Under the pieces are notes generated by a model that saw only the letters and a list, made by a program, of their open reading frames with translations, was not told where the DNA came from and searched no databases. Shown piece by piece: positions 24,387-34,388 of a stretch of DNA of 59,618 bases. The position numbers and the translations under genes are program-made. The stretch is from positions 1-59,618 of the forward strand of contig JAIXXB010000017.1 in assembly GCA_027490955.1 (NCBI GenBank), written 5' to 3'. Each line of letters opens with the position of its first letter. The first letter of the stretch is position 1. Source of the stretch: Rhodobacter sp. (GTDB lineage: Bacteria > Pseudomonadota > Alphaproteobacteria > Rhodobacterales > Rhodobacteraceae).

Positions 24387-26477
24387 TCAGCGCGTGAACG
24401 CCTCTTTATTGCCCGCATCGACATTGATGATATTGCCTGTCGACTTTGCCGATAAATCGGACGCAAAGAAATAGGCAGCTTCAGCAATATCTTCTGGAAA
24501 GACCGACCGCTTTAGCATCGAGCGGTTGCGATACATCTCTTCCAGCCCCTCTTTATCGGTTTTATAGGTGCTGGCGCGCTGTTCCAGCCAATCGCCTTCC
24601 CATATTTTCGAGCCGCGCAGCACTGCGTCTGGATTGACCACGTTCACGCGAATCCCTGCCTCGGCCCCTTCAAGGGCAAGGCAGCGTGCCAGATGAATTT
24701 CAGAGGCTTTTGCAGTGCAATAGGCGGCGGCATTCGGGCTGGCGGCCAGCCCGTTTTTCGATGCGATGAACACCACTGTCCCACCCATGCCCTGCGCGCG
24801 CATCAGGCGGAACCCTTCGCGCGAGACAAGGAAATAGCCCGTAGACAAAATATCCATGTTCTTTTGCCACAGCGCCAGCGTGGTGTCTTCGATGGGCGCA
24901 GAGGAGGCAATCCCAGCGTTGGACACCAGTATATCCAGCCCGCCAAACTCTACCGCAGCTTCGGCAAAGGCGCGGGCAACGGCGGCTTCGTCGGTGACAT
25001 TCATATGCACTGTGCGCACCACATCGGCCCCATAGCGCGCCACCAGATTTTGCGCAGTTTTGGCAAGGCTGTCCTGATCAATATCAGCCAGCATCACGCA
25101 GGCCCCTTCGGAGAGATACTTTTCAGACGTGGCCGACCCAATCCCGCCTGCCCCGCCTGTCACCAAGGCCACGCGGCCTGCAAGGGACTTTGGGCGCGGC
25201 ATGCGCTGCAGTTTCGCCTCTTCCAGCAGCCAATATTCAATATCGAATGCCTCTTGTTCGGGCAGGCCGACATAGGTGGACACGGCACTTGCCCCGCGCA
25301 TCACGTTGATCGCGTTCACATAAAACTCACCCGAAACCCGCGCCGTGGCTTTGTCTTTGGCAAAGGTGATCATACCCACGCCCGGCACCAGATACACCAC
25401 AGCATTCGGGTCGCGCAGCGCTGGCGAATTATCGTGTTTGCAGCGGGAGTAATAGGCGCTGTAATCTGCGCGATAGGCGGCGATTTGGGCCGCTAGCCCA
25501 GCTACAGTTGCGGCAACATCGGGTTTGGCGGGGGTAAAATCCACCACCAGAGGTTTGATTTTGGTGCGCAGGAAATGATCTGGGCAAGAGGTGCCCAGTT
25601 CTGCCAGCGCGGCCATATTCTTGGAATTGACAAATTCCAGCACGGCGGGGCTGTCATCAAAATGGCCCACCATGGGTTGCAGATTTGAAATCTGCCCGCG
25701 AATCACAGGCATAAGTCGCGCGGCCACATCGCGCCGCGCCTGCGCCTCTAGGCTGGTATGAGCCGCGCCGCCAAAGGCGGGCTTGCCTGCGGTTTTGCCT
25801 TCGAACCAATCTTGCGCCTTTTGGATGATGTCTAAAGTCAGCTTATAGCAGGTCTCTGCATCATCATCCCATGTGAACAGCCCGTGGCTTTCCAGAACAA
25901 CGCCCTTGGCTGCGGGGTTTTCAAGGCAGAATTTTTCCAGCCATAGGCCCAGCTCGAACCCCGGGCGCTTCCACGGCAGCCAGCCAATGGCATCGCCAAA
26001 TATCTCGCGCGTCATGGCGCGGCTGTCACGGCTGGCGGCAATGGCAATCACCGCGTCAGGGTGCATATGATCGACGTGCTTTTTTGGCACATAGGCATGC
26101 AGCGGCGTGTCGATACTGGCGGCGCGTGGGTTCAGATTAAAGGTGCAATGGGGCAGGTAACCCACCATCTCATCTTCGAATTCTACCCCGCGATAAATGC
26201 CCTTTAGCGCGCGCAGCTTATCCATATACAGCGTGGCAAAGCCGTCCATTTTTATGGAACCCACATCGCCACCAGAACCTTTGACCCACATCACTTCGAC
26301 CATTTGGCCTGTCAGGGGGTCACGCTCTATCACCTTGGCGCTGGTATTGCCGCCGCCATAATTCGTAATCCGCTTATCCGAACCCAACAGGTTGGATCGA
26401 TACAGCAGCTTTTCAGGCTCGGACATCTGGGCAGCCTTGGCCGCGTTCCATTTATTTTCCAAACGATTGCCGCTCAT
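24387..26477 (-). CDS. rhaD: Bifunctional rhamnulose-1-phosphate aldolase / short-chain dehydrogenase
   Basis: 696 aa, two fused enzymes. Residues about 1-400 are a class II-type zinc aldolase with HMHPDAVIAI and ESHGLFTW. Residues about 430-696 are a short-chain dehydrogenase with LVTGGAGGIGSATSEK and AAYCTAKASE (Tyr-x3-Lys). The aldolase splits L-rhamnulose-1-phosphate to DHAP and L-lactaldehyde; the SDR half oxidises lactaldehyde to L-lactate with NAD. This fusion is the standard form in rhizobia and rhodobacters. First gene of the minus operon; AGGAAAGGA lies upstream. Confidence 0.95.
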   Translation of the reverse strand: MSGNRLENKWNAAKAAQMSEPEKLLYRSNLLGSDKRITNYGGGNTSAKVIERDPLTGQMVEVMWVKGSGGDVGSIKMDGFATLYMDKLRALKGIYRGVEFEDEMVGYLPHCTFNLNPRAASIDTPLHAYVPKKHVDHMHPDAVIAIAASRDSRAMTREIFGDAIGWLPWKRPGFELGLWLEKFCLENPAAKGVVLESHGLFTWDDDAETCYKLTLDIIQKAQDWFEGKTAGKPAFGGAAHTSLEAQARRDVAARLMPVIRGQISNLQPMVGHFDDSPAVLEFVNSKNMAALAELGTSCPDHFLRTKIKPLVVDFTPAKPDVAATVAGLAAQIAAYRADYSAYYSRCKHDNSPALRDPNAVVYLVPGVGMITFAKDKATARVSGEFYVNAINVMRGASAVSTYVGLPEQEAFDIEYWLLEEAKLQRMPRPKSLAGRVALVTGGAGGIGSATSEKYLSEGACVMLADIDQDSLAKTAQNLVARYGADVVRTVHMNVTDEAAVARAFAEAAVEFGGLDILVSNAGIASSAPIEDTTLALWQKNMDILSTGYFLVSREGFRLMRAQGMGGTVVFIASKNGLAASPNAAAYCTAKASEIHLARCLALEGAEAGIRVNVVNPDAVLRGSKIWEGDWLEQRASTYKTDKEGLEEMYRNRSMLKRSVFPEDIAEAAYFFASDLSAKSTGNIINVDAGNKEAFTR

Positions 26478-26556
26478 CGTGCCAAATCCTTTCCTGTGTT
26501 GAGGGCAAATGTGCCGAAAACATGCAGGCTGTCAATGCAAAACGATCAGCTTCGCG

Positions 26557-26595
26557 CAATTTCAATCATTCTGCAGTGCAGCATGATTGAAATTG
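26557..26595. promoter_or_regulatory. Perfect 13-bp inverted repeat, likely RhaR operator
   Basis: CAATTTCAATCAT (26557-26569), 13-bp spacer, ATGATTGAAATTG (26583-26595), with no mismatch. It lies in the 195-bp gap between divergent rhaD and rhaR. TTGACA elements flank it on both strands (26597-26602 plus; 26530-26535 minus). DeoR proteins bind long inverted repeats, so RhaR is the obvious candidate. Confidence 0.7.
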
Positions 26596-26672
26596 ATTGA
26601 CAATGCGCGAAGTTGCAGACTAGCGTGAGTCGTCACGGGCGCACAGCCATGCGAGCATTGGGAAAGCAGGAT

Positions 26673-27497
26673 ATGCACGAAACCGAACGCCATCGGATTA
26701 TCCTTTCTGCCATCGACGGGCGCCCCGTTGTGATGGTGGGCGATTTGGTGCAACTCACAGGCGCGTCCGAGGCGACGATTCGCCGTGACATTGCAACGCT
26801 GCATGTCCAAAAAAAGCTGCGCCGCGTGCGCGGCGGGGCCGAAAGCGTGGCCCCCGCCCAGTTTGCAGGGATCAATGCGCGGCCATTTTCGGTGAACGAA
26901 GGTATCCGTCTGGCCGAAAAGCGCGCCATTGCCCGCGCCGCAGCCGAACTGTGCCACGATGGCGCACCAATCATCATCAACGGCGGCACGACCACCTTTC
27001 AGATGGTGCATCCGCTGACCGCGATGAAGCTGCAGATTTTCACCAATAGTTTTCCCATTGCCGAACATCTGCTGAAATATAGCCGCAACACGGTGCTGCT
27101 GCCCGCAGGCGCGATTTACCGCGAACAGAACATCATCTTGTCTCCTTTTGACGAAGACGGCAGCCGCCACTTTGCCGCAAAGCGCATGTTCATGGGCTGC
27201 CGCGGCCTTGGCCCCTTGGGCCTGCTGGAAGGCGATGCGCTGTTGGCCCAAGCAGAACAAAAACTGATCGGCCAAGCGGAAGAGTTGATCGTTCTGTGCG
27301 ACAGCACCAAGTTTTCCGCGCGACCAAGCCTGCTTTTATGCCCGCTGTCGCGCATTCATACCGTCATCACCGATGACGGCATTTCCGACCGCGATGCAGA
27401 TATGCTGGCACGGGCGGATATCAGACTGATCGTGGCAGAGATTAAGGCCACGGACAGAAATGCGGCTTTAGCCAATTTCAACACTGGCGAAGGCTAA
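26673..27497 (+). CDS. rhaR: DeoR-family regulator of rhamnose catabolism
   Basis: 274 aa from ATG 26673 (MHETERHRIILSAIDGR). In-frame ATGs at 26613 and 26649 are alternatives with no Shine-Dalgarno sequence. The DeoR HTH is at about 18-55 (VGDLVQLTGASEATIRRDIA, then LRRVRGGA). The sugar-phosphate-isomerase-like effector domain contains IIINGGTTTFQM, GAIYREQNIILSP and LIVLCDSTKFS. It is the head of rhaR-rhaSTPQ-rhaMK, with 37 bp before rhaS. By analogy with rhizobia it represses in the absence of rhamnose. Confidence 0.88.
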   Translation: MHETERHRIILSAIDGRPVVMVGDLVQLTGASEATIRRDIATLHVQKKLRRVRGGAESVAPAQFAGINARPFSVNEGIRLAEKRAIARAAAELCHDGAPIIINGGTTTFQMVHPLTAMKLQIFTNSFPIAEHLLKYSRNTVLLPAGAIYREQNIILSPFDEDGSRHFAAKRMFMGCRGLGPLGLLEGDALLAQAEQKLIGQAEELIVLCDSTKFSARPSLLLCPLSRIHTVITDDGISDRDADMLARADIRLIVAEIKATDRNAALANFNTGEG

Positions 27498-27534
27498 GAC
27501 GCACGGGACGTAACGCTCTATCTGGGAGGATAAC

Positions 27535-28524
27535 ATGAGCATTCTAAAGAAGATCCTAACAACGGCAGCGCTGACCTCGGCCATGATGGCTGGGGCTGCA
27601 CAGGCCGAAAACGTCAAAATCGCTTTGGTGGTGAAAGCTTTGGGCATCGGTTTCTTTGAAGCGGCTGCCAAAGGTGCTGAAGAAGCGGCCAAAGAACTGG
27701 GCGATGTGGAAATCATTTACACTGGCCCAACCGACACCACTGCAGAAGGCCAGATCGAAGTGATCAACAGCCTGATCGCGCAGGGCGTGAATGCCATTGC
27801 GATTTCCGCCAATGACAAAGACGCGCTGGTTCCTGCGCTGCAAAAGGCAATGGAGCGTGGCATCACTGTTATCTCGTGGGATTCGGGCGTAGCCCCCGAA
27901 GGCCGCCAGATGCACCTGAACCCATCGTCGAACGCCTTGATCGGCAACACCATCATCAAACTGGCAGCTGACAATATGCCAGAGGGCGGCGATGTGGCGA
28001 TTCTGTCGGCTTCGGCCACGGCAACCAACCAGAACATCTGGATCGAAGAAGCCAAGAAAGTGCTGCCTAACTATGCGGGCATCAATTTGGTGGACGTGGT
28101 CTATGGCGACGATTTGGCCGATAAATCCTATCGCGAAGCGCAGGGCCTTATCGCCAAATATCCAAACCTGAAGGCCATTATTGCCCCAACCACAGTGGGT
28201 ATCTTGGCCGCCAGCCAAGCTGTCACCGATGGTGGTCTGATCGGCAAGGTCAATGTCACGGGTCTGGGTCTGCCATCTGAAATGGCGGGCGCTGTGGAAT
28301 CGGGCGCAACCAAGTCCTTCGCAATCTGGAACCCAATTGATCTGGGCTATGCCGCCACGATGCTGTCGTACAACATCGTCAAAGGGGCCAAGGCAGAAGC
28401 AGGCGCTGAAATTGGCATGGGCCGCATGGGCACTGCCAAGTTGGACGACAATAACGAAGCGGCCATGTCTGACCCCTTCACCTATGACGCCAGCAACATC
28501 GCTGAATTCAAGTCGATTTTCTAA
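27535..28524 (+). CDS. rhaS: Rhamnose ABC transporter, substrate-binding protein
   Basis: 329 aa. A Sec signal peptide covers residues 1-24 (KKILTTAALTSAMM then AAQAEN, cut after AQA). The mature part is a type I periplasmic-binding protein of the ribose-binding family (GPTDTTAEGQIEVINSLIAQ, ISANDKDALVPALQKAME, WDSGVAPEGR, IWNPIDLGYAA). It delivers L-rhamnose to the RhaPQ permease. GGGAGGAT precedes the ATG. A strong hairpin follows its stop before rhaT. Confidence 0.93.
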   Translation: MSILKKILTTAALTSAMMAGAAQAENVKIALVVKALGIGFFEAAAKGAEEAAKELGDVEIIYTGPTDTTAEGQIEVINSLIAQGVNAIAISANDKDALVPALQKAMERGITVISWDSGVAPEGRQMHLNPSSNALIGNTIIKLAADNMPEGGDVAILSASATATNQNIWIEEAKKVLPNYAGINLVDVVYGDDLADKSYREAQGLIAKYPNLKAIIAPTTVGILAASQAVTDGGLIGKVNVTGLGLPSEMAGAVESGATKSFAIWNPIDLGYAATMLSYNIVKGAKAEAGAEIGMGRMGTAKLDDNNEAAMSDPFTYDASNIAEFKSIF

Positions 28525-28542
28525 AATCACTTGAGGTAAACT

Positions 28543-28576
28543 TGGCCCAGCCAGAACTGTCTGGCTGGGCCATTTT
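28543..28576 (+). terminator. Hairpin between rhaS and rhaT (partial terminator or mRNA stabiliser)
   Basis: Perfect 13-bp stem TGGCCCAGCCAGA-ACTG-TCTGGCTGGGCCA (28543-28572) followed by TTTT. It lies between the binding-protein and ATPase genes. It may let only part of the transcripts continue, or protect the rhaS message, giving excess binding protein. Confidence 0.8.
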
Positions 28577-28589
28577 CAAAAGGTCTATC

Positions 28590-30101
28590 ATGCCCCCCGC
28601 CCCTGATGCCCCCGTTCTGTCCTTGCGCGCGCTGTCCAAATCCTTTCCAGGGGTGAAGGCATTGCAAGATGTGCAGCTTGATCTTTATGCAGGCACAGTG
28701 ACCGCCTTGATTGGCGAGAATGGCGCGGGCAAATCCACAATCGTGAAGGTGCTGACAGGCATCTATCAGCCCGATGCGGGCGAGATTTTTCTGGATGGCA
28801 CGCCCGTCAAATTTCCCAGCAGCGAAGCGGCCTCTGCCGCAGGGGTCTCGGCCATTCACCAAGAAACCGTGCTGTTTGACGAATTGACTGTGGCCGAAAA
28901 CATCTGGCTTGGCCATGCGCCAAAAACCAAATGGGGGCTGATTGATTTGGCCGCCCAGCGCAGCCAAGCCGCCGCCCTGCTTGAATCGATCGGCGCAAAG
29001 ATTGATCCTGATATTTTGCTGCGCGAATTGGGCATTGCCCAGCGCCATTTGGTTGCCATTGCCCGCGCCCTGTCGATTGACGCGCGCGTTGTGATTATGG
29101 ACGAGCCGACTGCGGCCCTGTCCTACAAAGAAATCCAAGAGCTATACGATTTGGTGGAAACCCTTAAATCGAAGGGTAAGGCCATTTTGTTTATCAGCCA
29201 TAAGTTTGACGAAATCTTTCGCATTGCCGATCGCTACACTGTGTTCCGCGATGGCCAATTTGTCGGCGAGGGTCTGATCCGCGAGGCGACCGAGGGCCAG
29301 TTGGTGCAAATGATGGTGGGCCGCGCGGTTGATCAGATTTTCCCCGCACGGGTGCGCAACATCGGCGATGTCGTGTTCACAGTGGCAGGTTACAGCCACC
29401 CAACAGAATTTGCCGATATTCGCTTTTCACTGCGCAAGGGCGAGATTTTGGGCTTTTACGGCCTTGTTGGCGCGGGCCGCAGCGAGGTGATGCAGGCCCT
29501 ATTTGGCATCACCAAACCCAGCACAGGTGCGGTTAATCTGGATGGGCAAGTGCGGGTGATCCGCAGCACGTCGGATGCGATTGCCGCAGGCATCGTCTAT
29601 GTTCCCGAAGATCGCGGGCGCCAAGGCGCAATCAAAGGCTTGCCCATTTTTCAAAATGCCAGCCTGCCCAGCCTTGGCAAAACCTCGCGCGCGGGCTTCT
29701 TGCGTTTGGCGCAGGAATTTGCCCTGACGCGCGAATATACACAGGCGCTGGATTTGCGGGCAGCCTCCTTAGATCAGGATATTGGGCTGCTTTCGGGTGG
29801 CAACCAGCAAAAGGTGGTCATCGCCAAATGGCTGGCCACGCGTCCGCGCGTCATCATTCTGGACGAGCCGACCAAGGGCATTGATATTGGATCAAAAGCG
29901 ATGGTGCATGAGTTTATGGCGAAACTTGCCGCCGAAGGGTTGGCGGTGATTATGGTATCGTCTGAAATCCCCGAAGTGCTGGGCATGTCTGATCGGGTGA
30001 TCGTCATGCGCGAAGGGCGCATTGCTGCCGAACTGGCGGGCGACGCCATGACACCCGAGGCGCTGGTGCGCGCCGCCGCAGGGTTGGGAGAGGCCGCATG
30101 A
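28590..30101 (+). CDS. rhaT: Rhamnose ABC transporter, ATP-binding protein
   Basis: 503 aa from ATG 28590 (AAAGG 7 nt upstream). The open frame has an upstream TTG at 28542, but that part lies in the hairpin. Two fused nucleotide-binding domains of the CUT2 sugar family: the first has Walker A GENGAGKST (about 38) and Walker B VVIMDEPTAALS. The second has the usual degenerate Walker A GLVGAGRSEVM, with LLSGGNQQKVVIAKWL and VIILDEPTKGIDIG. Stop overlaps rhaP start (ATGA). Confidence 0.93.
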   Translation: MPPAPDAPVLSLRALSKSFPGVKALQDVQLDLYAGTVTALIGENGAGKSTIVKVLTGIYQPDAGEIFLDGTPVKFPSSEAASAAGVSAIHQETVLFDELTVAENIWLGHAPKTKWGLIDLAAQRSQAAALLESIGAKIDPDILLRELGIAQRHLVAIARALSIDARVVIMDEPTAALSYKEIQELYDLVETLKSKGKAILFISHKFDEIFRIADRYTVFRDGQFVGEGLIREATEGQLVQMMVGRAVDQIFPARVRNIGDVVFTVAGYSHPTEFADIRFSLRKGEILGFYGLVGAGRSEVMQALFGITKPSTGAVNLDGQVRVIRSTSDAIAAGIVYVPEDRGRQGAIKGLPIFQNASLPSLGKTSRAGFLRLAQEFALTREYTQALDLRAASLDQDIGLLSGGNQQKVVIAKWLATRPRVIILDEPTKGIDIGSKAMVHEFMAKLAAEGLAVIMVSSEIPEVLGMSDRVIVMREGRIAAELAGDAMTPEALVRAAAGLGEAA

Positions 30102-31090
30102 AAGCTGCCCTCACCTCGCGCGATGCGCTGCTGATCTATGCCATCACTGCGATGACGGCGGCGATTGCCTATCGCTTTCCAGCCTTTATCGCGCCCAGCA
30201 GTCTGGCCAATACCTTTAACGATACTGCGCCTTTGATGATTTTGGTCATCGGCCAAATGATTGTGATTTTGACCAAGTGCATCGACCTGTCTGTTGCCGC
30301 AACGCTGGCGCTGACAGGGATGGTGGCCGCGCTGCTGGATGGGGCGGGCGTGCCGCTGGTAATTGTGATCCCTACGGCCATTGCGCTGGGGGCTGTTTTG
30401 GGCATGATAAATGGGCTGCTGGTTTGGCGCGTGGGCATCCCCTCTATCGTTGTGACCTTGGGCACAATGACCATTTACCGCGGCATCATTTTTCTGATGA
30501 CCGATGGTAAATGGGTCAACGCGCATGAAATGTCAGACGCGTTCAAGGCCCTGCCCCGCCTGCATGTTTTGGGGCTGCCCGTGATGTCTTGGGTCGCGAT
30601 TGCGGTGATTGCCGTATTTGGCGTGATTATGACGCGCACTGTGCTGGGGCGCAGTTTTTACGCCGTGGGCGGTAACCCCCATGCCGCCGTTTATGCAGGC
30701 ATTGATGTGGGCCGCACGCAATTTGCAGCCTTTACCATATCGGGCGCGCTGGCGGGTTTGGTGGGGTATCTTTGGGTGTCGCGCTATGCGGTGGCCTATG
30801 TCGATGTGGCGGGCGGGTTCGAATTGGACGTTGTGGCAGCCTGCGTTATTGGCGGCATTTCAATTGCAGGCGGTATTGGTGGGGTGCGCGGGGCCATATT
30901 GGGCTGCATCTTTTTGGGCATTATCAAAAACGCCCTGCCTGTCATTGGCGTATCGCCCTTTTGGCAAATGGCCATTTCAGGCACGGCGATTGTGCTGGCG
31001 GTGGCGGTGAATGCCCTGCAAAACCGGCCCAAAGGCCGCCTGATCTTGAAACCCGATATGCAGCCAAGCGCGCAGAAAGTGCAGGCGTGA
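30098..31090 (+). CDS. rhaP: Rhamnose ABC transporter permease
   Basis: 330 aa, about 8-10 transmembrane helices, a CUT2 permease of the RbsC type. Family segments are IVILTKCIDLSVAATLALTG, GMINGLLVWRVGIPSIVVTL and the coupling-helix region YAVGGNPHAAVYAGID. Overlaps rhaT by ATGA and abuts rhaQ directly. Confidence 0.92.
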   Translation: MKAALTSRDALLIYAITAMTAAIAYRFPAFIAPSSLANTFNDTAPLMILVIGQMIVILTKCIDLSVAATLALTGMVAALLDGAGVPLVIVIPTAIALGAVLGMINGLLVWRVGIPSIVVTLGTMTIYRGIIFLMTDGKWVNAHEMSDAFKALPRLHVLGLPVMSWVAIAVIAVFGVIMTRTVLGRSFYAVGGNPHAAVYAGIDVGRTQFAAFTISGALAGLVGYLWVSRYAVAYVDVAGGFELDVVAACVIGGISIAGGIGGVRGAILGCIFLGIIKNALPVIGVSPFWQMAISGTAIVLAVAVNALQNRPKGRLILKPDMQPSAQKVQA

Positions 31091-32077
31091 ATGTCCGCTC
31101 CTCATACGCAAAACCGCCACCTGCCAGATCGTTTGCAAACCCCAGCCATGCGCGCGCTGCGTTCATGGGAGGCGCTGCTGGTGGTAGTGTTCATTCTGAT
31201 TTTCACCGCCAATTCCTTTGCCTCGCCTTATTTCCTGAACGTATGGAACCTGTCGGACGCCACGTTTAATTTTACCGAAAAGGCGATGATTGCCTTTGCC
31301 ATGGCCATGCTGATCATCGCGGGCGAGATTGATCTTTCAGTCGCCTCAATCATCGCGCTGGCCTCTACGGCGATGGGGCTTGTGATGAGCGCGGGCTACG
31401 GCGTGCCTGTGATTGTGGTCACTGGCATCGCGGTGGGTCTGATCTGCGGCGCGATCAATGGCGTTTTGGTGGCGGGGATGAACCTGCCCTCGATCGTGGT
31501 CACCATCGGCACGATGAGCCTGTTTCGCGGCGTGTCCTTTATCATTTTGGGCGATCAGGCCTTTACAGGTTATCCAAAGGAATTTGCCTTTTTCGGGCAG
31601 GGCTATGTGTTTTGGGTGATCTCGTTCGAACTGTTCCTTTTCGCCATCACGGCGGTCATTTTCTACATCCTTCTGCACCGCACCAATTTTGGCCGCGCCG
31701 TCTTTGTCATTGGCAACAACCCCGTGGGCGCCTTGTTTTCGGGGGTGCGGGTGGCGCGGGTGCGGTTCATATTGTTTTTGCTGACAGGGCTGATGTCGGG
31801 GATTGCGGCGGTGTGCCTAACCTCGCGCCTTGGGTCAACGCGCCCCTCCATCGCCACAGGGATGGAGTTAGAGATCATCACCATGGTCGTTCTGGGCGGG
31901 GTAAACATTTTGGGCGGGTCGGGCAGTATTTTGGGCGTGGTGCTGGCCGCCTTTATCATGGGCATGGTCACCTTTGGCATTGGGCTGCTGAACGTGCCGG
32001 GCATTGTGATGTCAATTTTCCTTGGGTTGCTGCTGATTGCCGTCATCGCTGCGCCAAAATTGATCTGGAGGAAGTGA
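31091..32077 (+). CDS. rhaQ: Rhamnose ABC transporter permease
   Basis: 328 aa, second CUT2 permease, paralogous to RhaP ([53 protein letters not shown]). Starts directly after the rhaP stop; its TGA shares one base with the rhaM ATG (TGATG). Having two permease genes implies a heterodimeric channel. Confidence 0.92.
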   Translation: MSAPHTQNRHLPDRLQTPAMRALRSWEALLVVVFILIFTANSFASPYFLNVWNLSDATFNFTEKAMIAFAMAMLIIAGEIDLSVASIIALASTAMGLVMSAGYGVPVIVVTGIAVGLICGAINGVLVAGMNLPSIVVTIGTMSLFRGVSFIILGDQAFTGYPKEFAFFGQGYVFWVISFELFLFAITAVIFYILLHRTNFGRAVFVIGNNPVGALFSGVRVARVRFILFLLTGLMSGIAAVCLTSRLGSTRPSIATGMELEIITMVVLGGVNILGGSGSILGVVLAAFIMGMVTFGIGLLNVPGIVMSIFLGLLLIAVIAAPKLIWRK

Positions 32078-32391
32078 TGCAGAAATACGCCTTTAAGATG
32101 CGCCTGCATGTGGGCCAAGAGGCCGAATATCAGCGCCGCCATGACGCGATTTGGCCCGAATTGGTCGCGCTGCTCAAAGATGCGGGTATTTCTGATTATT
32201 CCATCTTTCTTGACCGCGAAACGCATATCCTGTTTGGCGTCTTGACCCGCACCGATAACCACAAAATGGACAGCCTTCCCCAAACCGAGGTTATGGCGCG
32301 GTGGTGGGCCTATATGGCCGATATCATGGACACACATCCCAGCAACGAGCCTGTGGCAACCCCGCTGGCCCAAGTCTTCCATATGCCATGA
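32077..32391 (+). CDS. rhaM: L-rhamnose mutarotase
   Basis: 104 aa from ATG 32077, exactly the size of E. coli RhaM (YiiL). Motifs: [20 protein letters not shown], with the catalytic His, and [20 protein letters not shown]. Dimeric ferredoxin-like fold. Interconverts rhamnose anomers for the isomerase. ATGA overlap with rhaK. A longer open frame on the same strand upstream is a shadow of rhaQ. Confidence 0.94.
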   Translation: MQKYAFKMRLHVGQEAEYQRRHDAIWPELVALLKDAGISDYSIFLDRETHILFGVLTRTDNHKMDSLPQTEVMARWWAYMADIMDTHPSNEPVATPLAQVFHMP

Positions 32392-33800
32392 GCGTGCCTG
32401 CCCACATTGCCGTGATCGACATTGGCAAAACCCATGCCAAGCTGGCGCTGGTGGATGGGGCCAGCATGGCGGAAATTGCAGTCACGTCTTGCCACAACAA
32501 GGTTTTGGCAGGCCCGCCCTATCCGCATTTTGATGTGCAGGCCTTGTGGCAGTTTGTGCAATCGTCGCTTGCAAAGATGCAGGCCGACCATGGGATTGAT
32601 GCGATTTCCATCACCACCCATGGCGCGTCGGCAGTGCTGCTGGATGGGCAGGGAAGGCTGGCCGCCCCGATGCTGGATTATGAATACATCGGCCCAGAAT
32701 CCGTGGCCGAGGCCTATGACGCAATGCGCCCTGATTTTGCGCAAACAGGGTCACCCCGCCTTGCGCTGGGGCTGAACCTTGGCGCGCAATTGTTTTGGCA
32801 GTTTCAGCGTGACCCCACCCTTTTGGCGCGCACGGCCCAAGTGGTGACCTATCCGCAATACTGGGGCTATTTGCTGACGGGTCAGACCGCCTGCGATCCC
32901 TGCTCGCTGGGATGTCATACTGATTTATGGAACCCTTTTGCGAATGCCCCATCAGATTTGGTGGCCAAATTAGGGCTAAGTGGCAAGCTGGCCCCATTGC
33001 GCGCGCCCTCGGACGTGTTGGGGCCTGTTTTGCCCGATCTGGCGCGCGCCTTGGGGCTGGCCAAAGATATTCCTGTCTGCGTTGGTATCCATGACAGCAA
33101 CGCATCGCTGTTGCCGCATGTTCTGGCCATGCAACCGCCCTTTGGGGTGGTCTCTACCGGCACATGGGTGATTGCCATGGCCATGGGGCCAAAGGCTGCG
33201 CCACTGGATCCCGCCCGCCTTGACCCGCGCCGTGATGTGCTGGTCAATCTGAATGCATTGGGGGCGGCTGTCCCCTCGGCCCGCTTTATGGGCGGGCGCG
33301 AATACGAGGTGTTATGCGCAGGCAAAGACCTGCCAGCCGCAGATGACGCCGCCATGCAGCAGGTGCTGGACGAGAAAGTGATGCTTTTGCCATCCGTCAT
33401 CAGCAGCGCAGGGCCGTTTCAGGGGCAGTCCATGCGCTGGGCGGATGGCCGCGCGCCCCAAATGGGCAGCCCGCAATACAGTGCCGCCATCGCCGCCTAT
33501 TTGGCCCTGATGACCAAGACCTGCCTTGATCTGATCGGCCAGCAAGGGGCCATCGTGATCGAAGGGCCCTTCACCCGCAACATGGCCTATTTGCAGATGC
33601 TTGCCGCCTTGGCTGGCCCAGCCCGCCCCGTTTTTGCAGCCGCATCACAAACAGGAACCAGCACAGGGGCTGCACTTTTGGCAACGGGTGGCTTGCCGCA
33701 ACCGCCAAAATTGCAGCCAATCCCCGCCCCTGAATGGGCGAATTTGCCCGCCTATGCAGCGCTGTGGCACAGGCACGCGCAATTGCGCGCCCAGACCTAG
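32388..33800 (+). CDS. rhaK: FGGY-family rhamnulokinase
   Basis: 470 aa from ATG 32388. N-terminal ATP-binding motif [15 protein letters not shown], catalytic Asp in [13 protein letters not shown] (about residue 240), [13 protein letters not shown] and the C-terminal [18 protein letters not shown] with [13 protein letters not shown]. It is RhaK of rhizobia rather than the E. coli RhaB subtype. Phosphorylates L-rhamnulose, feeding RhaD. Last gene of the rhamnose plus-strand operon. Confidence 0.9.
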   Translation: MSVPAHIAVIDIGKTHAKLALVDGASMAEIAVTSCHNKVLAGPPYPHFDVQALWQFVQSSLAKMQADHGIDAISITTHGASAVLLDGQGRLAAPMLDYEYIGPESVAEAYDAMRPDFAQTGSPRLALGLNLGAQLFWQFQRDPTLLARTAQVVTYPQYWGYLLTGQTACDPCSLGCHTDLWNPFANAPSDLVAKLGLSGKLAPLRAPSDVLGPVLPDLARALGLAKDIPVCVGIHDSNASLLPHVLAMQPPFGVVSTGTWVIAMAMGPKAAPLDPARLDPRRDVLVNLNALGAAVPSARFMGGREYEVLCAGKDLPAADDAAMQQVLDEKVMLLPSVISSAGPFQGQSMRWADGRAPQMGSPQYSAAIAAYLALMTKTCLDLIGQQGAIVIEGPFTRNMAYLQMLAALAGPARPVFAAASQTGTSTGAALLATGGLPQPPKLQPIPAPEWANLPAYAALWHRHAQLRAQT

Positions 33801-33822
33801 ATTTTCTGCCTTTTATACTTGG

Positions 33823-34287
33823 CTATGGGCGGCGCAGACCCAACACACTGGCAAGCACTGCCAAAAACCACACGATTGGGCCCAATATCACAGGAAAGCT
33901 AAAGGCGATCACACCTGACAGCACCAGCAAGATCAAAAAGCTCAGGTCAACCACCCCAATCACCACAAAACCCAGCAGAAATGCCAGCCAGTTTGGCTGT
34001 TTCCACATCATCCACGCCACGAAAAGGCCCAGAATCCCTGCCGCGCCCACATTCATGGTAAAGTTCAAAATCAACTGGCCTTGCCCAAACAAGGTGGCCG
34101 CATCGCTGGCCATTTGAAAGCTGTCGCGCGGCACGGCGCTGCCGCCAATCAGCATGTTCCACTGCGCCACTGTTCCGCCTGTAAGGTATTGGTTCAGCCC
34201 CTCAAACAACACCCAAAGATGCAGCACCCCCCAAACCAGCCACAAAACCGCTGCCGATTTGGTCATTTTATTTGCCGTTAATGTCAT
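33823..34287 (-). CDS. Small integral membrane protein of unknown function
   Basis: 154 aa. Four hydrophobic segments (about 11-31, 72-92, 98-118, 122-148). No family motif is recognised; general DoxX- or DUF-type topology, with a conserved-looking GQGQLILNFTMNVGAAGILG stretch. Divergent from a LysR regulator (102 bp between starts), which suggests it is the regulated gene. Converges with rhaK without an obvious terminator. Confidence 0.65.
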   Translation of the reverse strand: MTLTANKMTKSAAVLWLVWGVLHLWVLFEGLNQYLTGGTVAQWNMLIGGSAVPRDSFQMASDAATLFGQGQLILNFTMNVGAAGILGLFVAWMMWKQPNWLAFLLGFVVIGVVDLSFLILLVLSGVIAFSFPVILGPIVWFLAVLASVLGLRRP

Positions 34288-34388
34288 CGGGCGTTCCTTT
34301 ATGTTTATCGCCTAGGCCCGTGTAGCACGGCGCGGCAAATGGGATAATTCTAGACAATTGGAATTTACTGATCCACTAACGCAGCAAT

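Noticed and set aside
22927-24474. 515-codon plus-strand open frame
   Set aside because: Antisense to rhaA, lldD and the end of rhaD, all of which have full family motifs.
28542-28589. TTG start for rhaT giving 16 extra residues
   Set aside because: It lies inside the perfect hairpin after rhaS; ATG 28590 has a proper Shine-Dalgarno sequence.
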